From NCBI GenBank assembly GCA_964533585.1, contig CAZHMM010000071.1:1-19195 (forward strand): DNA of 19,195 bases, in the 5' to 3' direction. Under the pieces are notes generated by a model. That model worked only from the letters and a program-made list of their open reading frames with translations. It was not told where the DNA came from and searched no databases. Below, one piece after another: positions 1 through 9,389 of the stretch. Within the stretch, counting starts at the first letter, position 1; the number at the start of each line of letters is the position of its first letter. The translations under genes were made by a program, and so were the position numbers. Source of the DNA: Elioraea sp964533585 (GTDB lineage Bacteria; Pseudomonadota; Alphaproteobacteria; Acetobacterales; Acetobacteraceae).

Positions 1-43
1 CTAGGAGGAGGATCGCGGCCGGCAACCCGGATGCGGAATCCAG

Positions 44-72
44 TTGCGAGCCGCTCGCACTTGGCCTAGAAG
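44..72 (+). promoter_or_regulatory. Candidate sigma70-like promoter of the iron-binding protein gene
   Basis: A TTGCGA hexamer (44-49) lies 17 bases before TAGAAG (67-72), the canonical spacing for -35 and -10 elements. Transcription would start near position 79, inside the Fur-like box at 78-92, which fits repression by steric block. The hexamers match consensus only partly, and the assignment rests mainly on spacing and on position relative to the operator. Confidence 0.3.
45..59. promoter_or_regulatory. Perfect inverted repeat TGCGAG-CCG-CTCGCA
   Basis: Six-base arms (45-50 and 54-59) are perfectly complementary around CCG. The 15-base footprint and the outer TGCGA...TCGCA bases copy those of the Fur-like box at 78-92, and the two centres are 33 bases apart, about three helical turns. 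It could be a second, GC-rich operator for the same or a related regulator, or a chance palindrome in GC-rich DNA. Confidence 0.35.
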
Positions 73-77
73 GTTAT

Positions 78-92
78 TGCGAATGATTTGCA
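78..92. promoter_or_regulatory. Fur/Mur-type operator upstream of the iron-binding protein gene
   Basis: TGCGAATGATTTGCA is a 15-base near-perfect palindrome: six of seven pairs are complementary and the seventh is G/T. It matches the alphaproteobacterial Fur/Mur pattern TGCRAAT-N-ATTYGCA. It ends 22 bases before the ATG of a ferric-iron binding protein, the expected place for an iron-responsive repressor site. Which regulator binds (Fur, Mur or Irr) cannot be told from sequence alone. Confidence 0.75.
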
Positions 93-114
93 ACTTCAGT
101 ACGGACGAGATGCC

Positions 115-1164
115 ATGACCGACCGCTCCGCAATCCCTCTCCGCCGGCGCTCAGCCCTGCTCGGCGGCGTGACACTGCTCGCAGCACCAGGGCTGCTCCG
201 CGCGCAGGAGCGGGTGGTGAACGTCTATTCCAGCCGCCATTACGACACCGATCGGGCCCTTTATGACGGCTTCACCGCTGCCTCGGGCGGGGTGCGCGTG
301 CGGCTGATCGAGGGCGACGCCGACCAGCTGATCGAGCGCATCCGCAATGAGGGCGCGAACAGTCCGGCCGACGTGCTGGTGACGGTGGACGCGGCGCGGC
401 TGGTGCGGGCGGTGGATGCGGAGTTGCTCGCGCCAGTGAAGAGCCAGCTGCTGGAGAGCCGGATCCCCGCGCATCTGCGCGACCCGAACGGCTACTGGTT
501 CGGCCTGTCCAAGCGGGCACGCGTGCTGATCGTGCCGAAGGACTGGACGCCGCCAAAGCCGCTCGCGCGCTACGAGGATCTCGCCGATCCGGCGTTCCGC
601 AACATGGTCGTCGTGCGCAGTTCGAACCATGTCTACAACATCTCGCTTGCCGGCTCGATCCTGGCGGCGAACGGCGAGGCCGCTCTCGAGGCCTGGGCGC
701 GCGGTGTGGTCACGAACATGGCGCGTCCGCCGCAGGGCGGCGACACGCCGCAGATCATGGCTGTCGCCGCCGGGCAGGGGCGCGTCGCGATCGGCAACAC
801 CTACTATTTCGCCAGGTTGTTGCGCTCGGAGAAGCCCGAGGAGAAGGCGGCGGCAGAGACGCTGAAGGTGATCTTCCCAAATCAGGCGGATCGCGGCACG
901 CATGTGAACATCTCGGGCGCGGGGGTGGTGCGCACGGCGCCGAACCGCGACGCGGCCCAGGCCTTCATCGAGTACCTGACCTCGATCAAGGCGCAGGAAA
1001 TGTTCGCCAACGGCAACAACGAGTACCCGGTGGTGGACGAGGTGGACGTGGTGCCCGAGGTCGCTGCCTGGGGCCGGTTCAAGGAGGATCGGCTGAACGC
1101 GACCGCATATGCCAAGAACGGCGCGCAGGCGCTGGCGATCATGCAGCGCGCCGGCTGGCGCTGA
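115..1164 (+). CDS. Fe(3+) ABC transporter periplasmic substrate-binding protein (FbpA/FutA family)
   Basis: Predicted 349-residue secreted protein that captures ferric iron in the periplasm for an ABC importer. The N-terminus has RRRSALLGG (residues 10-18) followed by a hydrophobic stretch and LLRAQ, a Tat-like or Sec signal. The mature protein opens with VVNVYSSRHYDTD, the usual start of family 1 iron-binding proteins. The adjacent pair Tyr230-Tyr231 in GNTYYFARLL corresponds to the ferric-binding tyrosines of FbpA. ATG at 115 is preferred over the upstream in-frame TTG at 88 because the TTG lies inside the Fur-like operator and ATG begins the signal peptide. Iron-dependent repression is likely from the box at 78-92. 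The cognate permease is the convergent gene at 1485-3164. No ATPase gene is present here, so the ATP-binding subunit must be encoded elsewhere. The family assignment is strong; ferric iron as substrate is inferred from homology and the operator. Confidence 0.9.
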   Translation: MTDRSAIPLRRRSALLGGVTLLAAPGLLRAQERVVNVYSSRHYDTDRALYDGFTAASGGVRVRLIEGDADQLIERIRNEGANSPADVLVTVDAARLVRAVDAELLAPVKSQLLESRIPAHLRDPNGYWFGLSKRARVLIVPKDWTPPKPLARYEDLADPAFRNMVVVRSSNHVYNISLAGSILAANGEAALEAWARGVVTNMARPPQGGDTPQIMAVAAGQGRVAIGNTYYFARLLRSEKPEEKAAAETLKVIFPNQADRGTHVNISGAGVVRTAPNRDAAQAFIEYLTSIKAQEMFANGNNEYPVVDEVDVVPEVAAWGRFKEDRLNATAYAKNGAQALAIMQRAGWR

Positions 1165-1179
1165 GCCGGTCCGACCAAG

Positions 1180-1194
1180 GGGGGCTTCGCCCCC
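1180..1194 (+). terminator. Hairpin after the iron-binding protein gene
   Basis: GGGGGC (1180-1185), loop TTC, GCCCCC (1189-1194) begins 16 bases after the TGA stop and is followed by GGCTTTCGCTCC. The six-pair all-GC stem should be stable, but the T tract is short. Treat it as a probable intrinsic terminator or a fragment of a GC-rich dispersed palindrome like the one at 18314-18363. Confidence 0.5.
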
Positions 1195-1484
1195 GGCTTT
1201 CGCTCCTCGATAGAGAATTGGTCGCAAATGTCGGTCAGCGCACGCCCCTGCCGTCCCCGCCGCAGCCGGTCTGCGCCTGCCGCGCGACCCGGTTGACGAG
1301 GCGGCTCTGCCGTCATCCTGCAGGGTCGACCGCCCACCGCTGCTGCATTGAACCAGTTCGTCGCGCCGCCTCCCCTCACTGCGCGACGAAGCCCGGGCAG
1401 CCGGACCTGTTCCCCCGGGCCGCCCCAATATCGCTCCGTAAGCCTCGCGCCTCGCGACCTTCGAGGGGCGCTTCCTTCTTGCGC
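1195..1484. other. Convergent intergenic stretch without a recognisable gene
   Basis: About 290 bases between the 3' ends of the iron-binding protein gene and the permease gene. Both strands stay open for short runs, but the translations are Arg/Pro/Ala-rich, match nothing I recognise and have no ribosome-binding site. The stretch holds a seven-base inverted repeat, GCCCGGG (1389-1395) with CCCGGGC (1412-1418), and a smaller CCTCG/CGAGG pair near 1451-1467. Either could fold at the 3' end of the minus-strand permease transcript, but no T tract supports a confident terminator. Confidence 0.5.
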
Positions 1485-3164
1485 TCAGCCCTGCCCGGTG
1501 CGCTTCATCGCGCGCGATAGGATGATCACCGGGATCAGCCCGACCGCGACGATCAACAGCGCGGCCGTGCTCGCCTGGGCGAGCTTCTCATCGGAGGCGA
1601 GGTTGTAGACACGGACGGCCAGCGTATCGAGATCGAAGGGACGCACGATCAGCGTCGCCGGCAGCTCCTTCATCGTGTCAACGAACACCAGCAGCACGGC
1701 GGCGATCAGGCTGCCTCGCAACAGCGGCAGGTGCACCGCAACCAGCGTGCGCCCGGGACCATGGCCCAGCACACGCGACGCGTCCTCGACGGAGGGGCGG
1801 ATGCGGCCAAGCCCAGCCTCGACCGAGGACAGCGCCACCGCCAAGAACCGCACGACATAGGCGAACACGAGCGCGACCATCGTGCCCGAGAGCAGAAGCC
1901 CGGTGGAGATGCCGAAGCGCGCCCGCATCCAGGCATCGACCGCGTTGTCGAACGCACCGAACGGCACCAGCACGCCGACCGCGATCACGGAGCCTGGAAT
2001 CGCGTAGCCGAGCGCGGCGACCCGGGCGGAGGTGCGCAGCAAGGCGGTGCCGTGCAGCCGCACGCCGTAGGCGACCACCACCGCCACCACGGTCGCGACC
2101 AGCGCGGCCACGCCGGCGAGAATTAGGCTGTTGCGCGCGAATGGCAGGATGAGCGGACCGAACAGCGGATCACCGTCGGTCAGCGCGAAGCGGAGCAGCA
2201 CCAAGGCCGGCAGCAGGAAGCCGAACACGACCGGCAACGCGCAGGTCGCCACGGCCGCGGCGGCCGCGCCCGCGGGCAGCGGCGTGCGCGCGAGGAACTG
2301 GTGCTTCGAGGAGGTGTTGTGGAAGCGCTGCGATCCACGCGCGGCTCGCTCGAGCGCGAGCAGCACCGCGATCACCCCCATCAGGCAGGCCGCGAGTTGC
2401 AGCGCGGCAACCCGGTCGCCCATGTTCAGCCAAGCCTGGTAGATGCCGGTGGTGAAGGTGTCGACGGCGAAATGGCGAACGGTGGCGAAGTCCGCGAGTG
2501 CCTCCATCAGGGCGAGTCCCGTCCCCGCCGCGATCGCCGGGCGCGCGAGCGGCAGGCAGACACGGAAGAAGGCGCGCCGCTGCGTGCAGCCGAGCGTGCG
2601 CGCGACCTCGGTCAGGCAGACGGACTGTTCCAGGAAGGCCGTGCGCGCGAGCAGATAGACATAGGGGTAGAGCACCAGCCCCAGCATCGCGATCGCGCCC
2701 TCGAGGCTGCGGATCTCCGGGAACCAGTACTCGCCCCAGGCGAGGCCGAAGCTTGCCCGCAGCCAGGTCTGCACCGGTCCGGTGAACTCGAGCAGGTCGG
2801 TATAGACATAGGCCATGACATAGGCCGGCATGGCGAGGGGCAGCAGCAGCGCGACCTCGAACACGCGGCGGCCGGGAAACTCGTGCACCGTGACGAGCCA
2901 GGCGGTGGAGGTGCCGATCGCGATGGTCAGCGTGCCGACGCCGAGGGCGAGCAGCACCGAGTTGACGATGTAGTCGGCGAGCACCGTCTCGGCGATGTGG
3001 CGCCAGGCGGGGCCGGCCGGCGCAAGCGCACCGCCCAGCACTGCCAGGATCGGTGCCGCCACGGCGGCAGCCACCAGCAGCGCCGCCACGGTCCAGCCCG
3101 ACGGCATTCGCGCGGCGAAGCGGAGCGGCGGGCGTGGCTGGTCGAGCGCGATGTCCGGCGGCAC
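1485..3164 (-). CDS. Fe(3+) ABC transporter permease, two fused MetI-type domains (FbpB family)
   Basis: 559-residue inner-membrane protein forming the channel of a ferric-iron importer. It has a duplicated architecture: two six-helix halves separated near residues 275-300. Each half carries an EAA loop for docking the ATPase: residues about 186-214 (EVARTLGCTQRRAFF..LPLARPAI) and about 460-488 (EDASRVLGHGPGRTL..LPLLRGSL). The block DTMKELPATLIVRPF (from about residue 496) is characteristic of FbpB/AfuB/SfuB iron permeases. The start is a GTG at 3164; an in-frame ATG at 3107 would remove 19 residues that lie before the first helix, and neither has a strong ribosome-binding site. A Fur-like box at 3195-3209 lies 30 bases upstream. 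The gene converges on its likely partner at 115-1164 rather than forming the usual binding protein-permease-ATPase operon. Confidence 0.9.
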   Translation of the reverse strand: MPPDIALDQPRPPLRFAARMPSGWTVAALLVAAAVAAPILAVLGGALAPAGPAWRHIAETVLADYIVNSVLLALGVGTLTIAIGTSTAWLVTVHEFPGRRVFEVALLLPLAMPAYVMAYVYTDLLEFTGPVQTWLRASFGLAWGEYWFPEIRSLEGAIAMLGLVLYPYVYLLARTAFLEQSVCLTEVARTLGCTQRRAFFRVCLPLARPAIAAGTGLALMEALADFATVRHFAVDTFTTGIYQAWLNMGDRVAALQLAACLMGVIAVLLALERAARGSQRFHNTSSKHQFLARTPLPAGAAAAAVATCALPVVFGFLLPALVLLRFALTDGDPLFGPLILPFARNSLILAGVAALVATVVAVVVAYGVRLHGTALLRTSARVAALGYAIPGSVIAVGVLVPFGAFDNAVDAWMRARFGISTGLLLSGTMVALVFAYVVRFLAVALSSVEAGLGRIRPSVEDASRVLGHGPGRTLVAVHLPLLRGSLIAAVLLVFVDTMKELPATLIVRPFDLDTLAVRVYNLASDEKLAQASTAALLIVAVGLIPVIILSRAMKRTGQG

Positions 3165-3194
3165 GGGTCTCGGCGCGGGCGGGCCCGCATTCCT

Positions 3195-3209
3195 TGCGAA
3201 TGGTTCTCA
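3195..3209. promoter_or_regulatory. Fur-type operator upstream of the iron permease gene
   Basis: On the minus strand this reads TGAGAACCATTCGCA, close to Fur sites of the TGAGAAT-N-ATTCGCA type. Five of seven positions are complementary across the centre. It lies 30 bases before the GTG start of the permease and shares the half-site TGCGAAT with the box at 78-92, suggesting that the two convergent iron genes answer to the same regulator. A weak promoter, CTGGCC-17 bases-CTAAGC on the minus strand, precedes it. Confidence 0.6.
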
Positions 3210-3339
3210 CTTGCATGCTTAGCACAGGCGGTGGCTCAGGGCCAGGGACCAACCCGCGTAAACGTGGCCTCGCCGCGCGTTCCGCCGCGGGAGGGTCGGC
3301 CAGACGGCCGGGCCCGATCCGGCCGACGGCGTGCGGCCG

Positions 3340-3978
3340 CTACCCGGCGGCCTTGCCGGCCTGCCACTCGGCGACCGAGATGCGCGGGATCTCGATCCGG
3401 TCGGTCGTGCGCGCATACCAGCCGCGCCCATGCATGCGCCCGATCAGGCCGAGCTTGGGCGTGTCGATGTAGCACTTCGCCGGATCGAGCACGCAGTCGT
3501 CACGAACGTGCATCGCCAGCACCTTGCCCATCACCACCGCGCGGCCATTGCCGAGCTCCACCACCGCCAGCCGCTCGCACTCCAGCGCGACCGGGCTCTC
3601 GGCGATGCGCGGCGGCGCGACGGTGGTGCTGGCGAGCGGTGTCAGCTTCGCCATCGCGAGCTCATCCACGCCGGGATCGACATCGATTGCGGTGATGTTC
3701 ATCGCCTGGACGGTGTCCTCGGACACCAGGTTGACCACGAACTGGCCCGTGCGTCGGATATTGGTGCCGGTGTCCTTGAGCTCGCCCTTCTTCGGGCCGA
3801 TGCCGATGCACACCACCGGCGGGTCGTTGCCCATCACGTTGAAGAAGCTGTAGGGCGCAGCATTCACCCGCCCCTCGGTGTCGAGCGTCGTCACCCAGGC
3901 GATCGGCCGCGGCACCACGGTGGAGACCAGCAGCTTGTAGACGTTGTCGGCGGACAGCGCGGCGAAATCGAACAGCAT
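3340..3978 (-). CDS. Flavin reductase-like FMN-binding protein (DIM6/NTAB-type split barrel)
   Basis: 212-residue cytoplasmic protein of the flavin-reductase-like family. These proteins bind FMN in a split-barrel fold and act as NAD(P)H:flavin reductases, flavoredoxins or reductase partners of monooxygenases. Near the N-terminus, VVPRPIAWVTTLDTEGRVNAAPYSFFN (about residues 21-47) is the flavin-binding segment. It is followed by PPVVCIGIG, and by RRTGQFVVNLV further on, both typical of the family. The open frame extends upstream to 4092, but ATG at 3978 is chosen: GGAGA lies 7 bases upstream, homology starts at MLFDF, and a longer version would overlap uvrB. It lies 61 bases downstream of uvrB on the same strand with no terminator between, so co-transcription is possible. 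The substrate and electron-transfer partner cannot be told. Confidence 0.85.
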   Translation of the reverse strand: MLFDFAALSADNVYKLLVSTVVPRPIAWVTTLDTEGRVNAAPYSFFNVMGNDPPVVCIGIGPKKGELKDTGTNIRRTGQFVVNLVSEDTVQAMNITAIDVDPGVDELAMAKLTPLASTTVAPPRIAESPVALECERLAVVELGNGRAVVMGKVLAMHVRDDCVLDPAKCYIDTPKLGLIGRMHGRGWYARTTDRIEIPRISVAEWQAGKAAG

Positions 3979-4039
3979 GGCGGGTCTCCGGGGGGACGGC
4001 TGCGGCAGAGATAGGCGCGCGCCCAGCACTCGGCCAGGG

Positions 4040-6220
<2,181 letters not shown>

Positions 6221-6324
6221 GCTCTCTCCTCGGTCATGCGGACAGATGGGGTGGCCGGGCGGCGGCACCATGGCGTCCGGCGCAGGGCAGGAGCAGCATA
6301 GCCCGATCGCCCGCGGAGGACGCC
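6221..6324. promoter_or_regulatory. Divergent intergenic region between uvrB and ggt
   Basis: 104 bases hold both 5' control regions. I see ribosome-binding sites for each gene (AGGAGAG on the minus strand at 6224-6230, GGAGG on the plus strand at 6316-6320) and a possible minus-strand -10 hexamer TATGCT at 6295-6300. No -35 element of good quality and no alphaproteobacterial LexA box is visible. Confidence 0.35.
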
Positions 6325-8010
6325 ATGCGTCGCCTCATCCTGGTCCTGCTGCTGCTTGCCGCCCCGGCCGTCGCACGCGAGCCCGCGATCGCGACGCGGC
6401 ACATGGTCGCGGCCGCCCATCCGCTCGCCGCCGAGGCCGGGCGGGATGTCCTGCGCCAGGGAGGGGCGGCGATCGACGCCGCGATCGCCGTGCAGGCGGT
6501 GCTCGGGCTGGTCGAGCCGCAGTCGTCCGGCATTGGTGGTGGCGCGTTCATCCTGCACTGGGACGCTTCGGCGCGGTCGCTCGTCACGTGGGATGGGCGC
6601 GAGACCGCGCCGGCTGCCGTCACACCGGGGCTGTTCCTGCGGCCTGATGGCACGCCGATGGGGTTCCACGAGGCTTCCGTCGGCGGGCGGGCGGTCGGCG
6701 TGCCGGGTGCGGTCGCGGCGCTGGAGGCAGCGCATCGGGCGCATGGCCGCCTGCCGTGGGACACGCTGTTCGCGCCGGCAGTCGCGCTCGCCGAGCAGGG
6801 CTTCGCGGTCTCGTCCCGGCTTGCCGCCGCGATCGCCGCCGACCGCGACCGGCTCGCGCGCGACCCGGCCGCGCGCGCCTATCTTCTCCTGCCGGACGGC
6901 ACGCCGCTGCCCGCCGGCCACATGCTGCGCAACCCGACCTATGCCGAGACCCTGCGCGCGATCGCCGCGCGTGGTGCGGCGGCGCTGCGCGACGGCCCGA
7001 TCGCTGAGGCGATCGTCACGGCGGTGCGCGGCGCGGACTGGAACCCCGGGACGATGCGGGCGGACGATCTCGCCGCGTATCGGCCCGTGCAGCGCGATCC
7101 GGTCTGCGTCCTCTACCGCGCCTGGCGGGTCTGCGGCATGGGGCCACCCTCCTCGGGGGGGATCGCGGTGGGACAGATTCTCGGCCTGCTCTCCCACACC
7201 GACATGGTCTCGCTGGATCCGCGCGGTGCGGATGCGGCGCATTGGTTCGCCGAGGCCGGGCGCCTCGCCTTCGCGGATCGCAATCTCTACGTCGCCGACT
7301 CCGACACGGTGCGCGTCCCCGTGCGCGGCCTGCTCGATCCGGCCTATCTCACGGCGCGGGCGCAGCTGATCGACCGCGACCGCGCCAACCCGTCGCCGAG
7401 GCACGGCAATCCGCCATGGCGTGACGCCGCCCTGGCGCCCGATCCGACCGCGCGCGAGCATGGCACCAGCCATGTCTCGATCCGCGACGCTGAGGGCAAC
7501 GCAGTGTCGATGACCACCACCATCGAGGATGTGTTCGGCGCGCGGGTGATGGCGGCGGGGTTCCTGCTGAACAACCAACTCACCGACTTCTCGTTCCGCC
7601 CAGAGAGCGACGGCCGCCGCGTCGCCAATCGCGTCGAGCCGGGCAAGCGGCCGCGGAGCTCGATGGCGCCCACCATGGTGTTCGATCTGCAGGGCGAACT
7701 CCGCGTCATCGTCGGCTCCCCGGGCGGGGCGCGCATCATCGGCTACGTCGCGCAGACCCTGGTCGCGATCCTCGACTGGGCGATGGACCCGCAGGCGGCG
7801 ATCGACCTGCCGCGCGTGGTGACGATCGGGGCTGCGACCGAACTGGAGGCGGACACCGACGCGGCGGTGCTGAAGGACGCATTGGAGGCACGCGGCCACA
7901 GTGTCACCGTGCGTCCGCTGCCCTCGGGGCTGCACGCGATCATCGTGACGGCGCGCGGCATCACGGGCGGGGCGGATCCACGGCGGGAGGGCGTGGCGCT
8001 CGGCGACTGA
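6325..8010 (+). CDS. ggt: Gamma-glutamyltranspeptidase (glutathione hydrolase)
   Basis: 561-residue secreted N-terminal-nucleophile hydrolase that cleaves or transfers the gamma-glutamyl group of glutathione and related peptides in the periplasm. A clear signal peptide, MRRLILVLLLLAAPAVA, opens the protein. Substrate-binding Arg92 lies in WDGRETAPAA. Autoprocessing at Thr381 in HGTSHVSIRD would give a large subunit and a roughly 181-residue small subunit with Thr381 as nucleophile. SMTTTIEDVFGA, PRSSMAPTMVF (Ser445-Ser446) and GSPGG (464-468) complete the active site. The length is close to the E. coli enzyme (580). GGAGG precedes the ATG. The last 50 bases overlap the convergent membrane-protein gene at 7961-9331, and those codons encode a non-conserved tail. 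Release of glutamate and cysteinylglycine would fit the amino-acid importer nearby, but that link is inference. Confidence 0.96.
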   Translation: MRRLILVLLLLAAPAVAREPAIATRHMVAAAHPLAAEAGRDVLRQGGAAIDAAIAVQAVLGLVEPQSSGIGGGAFILHWDASARSLVTWDGRETAPAAVTPGLFLRPDGTPMGFHEASVGGRAVGVPGAVAALEAAHRAHGRLPWDTLFAPAVALAEQGFAVSSRLAAAIAADRDRLARDPAARAYLLLPDGTPLPAGHMLRNPTYAETLRAIAARGAAALRDGPIAEAIVTAVRGADWNPGTMRADDLAAYRPVQRDPVCVLYRAWRVCGMGPPSSGGIAVGQILGLLSHTDMVSLDPRGADAAHWFAEAGRLAFADRNLYVADSDTVRVPVRGLLDPAYLTARAQLIDRDRANPSPRHGNPPWRDAALAPDPTAREHGTSHVSIRDAEGNAVSMTTTIEDVFGARVMAAGFLLNNQLTDFSFRPESDGRRVANRVEPGKRPRSSMAPTMVFDLQGELRVIVGSPGGARIIGYVAQTLVAILDWAMDPQAAIDLPRVVTIGAATELEADTDAAVLKDALEARGHSVTVRPLPSGLHAIIVTARGITGGADPRREGVALGD

Positions 8011-9331
8011 GGCGCTGCGCCGCCAGCATCGCGAGCACCAGCGGGAACAGCCACATCAGCCGCGCGGCGTAGCGGTCATGCACCGCGCCGCCCAGTCCGA
8101 CGACGAAGGCGTTGGCGAGCGCGGCCGCAGCGACCGCGAATGCCAGCACCGCGACCGGCGAGCGCCGCGCCTCGCGGTCGAGCGCGAGCCACAGTGCGAC
8201 GACCGGTACGGCGAGCAGCGACACCGGGCCGGCGATGCGCGCCGGCAGCGCGCGGGCGATCTCCTCATTGGTCTGGCGCGCGGCATCCAGCGCCCGTCCG
8301 GCCTCCGGGCCCAGCGCATCGGCGAAGCGCGGGATGACCACGCGCACCAGCAGTTGCTGGTCCTCGTTCACGCGCACCGAGAGATCCGTGCCGACGCGCG
8401 CGGTGACGAGCTGGTCGAGCGCGCGGGCGAGGCCGTTCAGCACGAACTCGCGCAGATGAGCCGCGATCACGCGGGGGTTCAGGGTGGCGAGCTCGTCCTC
8501 CAGACGGAAGAAGTCGCGGTCGCGCCACACCACCGAGTCCGGGCTCCAGAGGAATTCGTCGGAGTCGCGCGGCAGGGCAGCGATGTCGGCGCAGAGCGTC
8601 CAGGCCGGATCGGGGCAATGGGCGGAGAGATACGCCTGCATCAGCCCGTCGCCGACCAGGCGTGCGCCGAGGAAGAGAGACGAGCCGAAGGAGAGTGTCG
8701 CGGTGCCGGTGGACAGCCAGTTGGCGAGCAGATTGAACGCCGGCGCCGCGAACAGGGCGAGCACCGCGCCGGCGAGCCCGATCCAGGTCACGCCGATATC
8801 GCGCCGGAACAGGCGGAGTGTCGCCAACAGGGCGATGATCGCGCCAAGCGTCGGCAGATGCGTCAGGTGCACGGCGGTGGTCGCCGTCAGCGTCAGCCAC
8901 ACGGCGACCGCCTCGGTCCGGCCGAGCCTCCCGAGCGTCAATGCCGCGGCCGCCAGCACCAAGGGCGCGCTCAGTGCATCCGCCATCACCCAGGAAGCGA
9001 ACCACGGCGCGCCGGTCGCGACCGCGAGCACCGCGGTGATGCCGAACAGCATCCACCCGGTTCCGAGCCGGGCCTGGCGCAGCACGAGCCAGAGCAGCCA
9101 TGCGGTCAGCAGCGCCTGGGCGAGGATCACGGGCCAGAGCGTCCGTCCGAGATGCAGCGGGCCGATCAGCCAGCCATAGGCGGGCGGGCGGATCGAGCGC
9201 AGGCCAGGGGTGGTCCAGATCCAGAGATAATCCGCCGTGTCGCTGAACACGAGCGGCCAGCCGTTCCAGAGCGCCGGCCAGAGCAGCAGCAGTGCGGCGA
9301 GCGGGATCGCGAGCGGGGCGGGCAGGGACAT
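7961..9331 (-). CDS. Uncharacterised polytopic membrane protein, GT-C glycosyltransferase-like
   Basis: 456-residue integral membrane protein with about ten predicted helices and one large extramembrane region (about residues 220-360). The first loop reads NGWPLVFSDTADYLWIW with Asp31 and Asp34, followed by SIRPPAYGWLIGPLHLG. A D..Y / RPP.Y pattern just after the first helix is what GT-C lipid-linked glycosyltransferases such as the ArnT/PMT group show. A C-terminal VHDRYAARLMWLFPLVL is followed by a basic tail. I know of similar unnamed proteins in Alphaproteobacteria but no proven function. ATG at 9331 is chosen at the first helix; a GTG at 9373 is possible. No good ribosome-binding site precedes it, but TATCAT (minus strand, near 9350-9355) could be a -10. 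It follows the amino-acid permease by 58 bases with no terminator, so read-through from that operon is possible. Confidence 0.75.
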   Translation of the reverse strand: MSLPAPLAIPLAALLLLWPALWNGWPLVFSDTADYLWIWTTPGLRSIRPPAYGWLIGPLHLGRTLWPVILAQALLTAWLLWLVLRQARLGTGWMLFGITAVLAVATGAPWFASWVMADALSAPLVLAAAALTLGRLGRTEAVAVWLTLTATTAVHLTHLPTLGAIIALLATLRLFRRDIGVTWIGLAGAVLALFAAPAFNLLANWLSTGTATLSFGSSLFLGARLVGDGLMQAYLSAHCPDPAWTLCADIAALPRDSDEFLWSPDSVVWRDRDFFRLEDELATLNPRVIAAHLREFVLNGLARALDQLVTARVGTDLSVRVNEDQQLLVRVVIPRFADALGPEAGRALDAARQTNEEIARALPARIAGPVSLLAVPVVALWLALDREARRSPVAVLAFAVAAAALANAFVVGLGGAVHDRYAARLMWLFPLVLAMLAAQRLSRRAPRPPAVDPPRP

Positions 9332-9389
9332 CGGCGCGCAGTTACGGTGATGATATGGCGCTCCCGTGGCCACGCCCTACACGTTGCCG

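Noticed and set aside
1..44. A gene end or start at the left edge
   Set aside because: GGAGGAGG near position 4-11 looks like a ribosome-binding site, but no start codon and open frame continue from it, and the edge is too short to judge an upstream gene.
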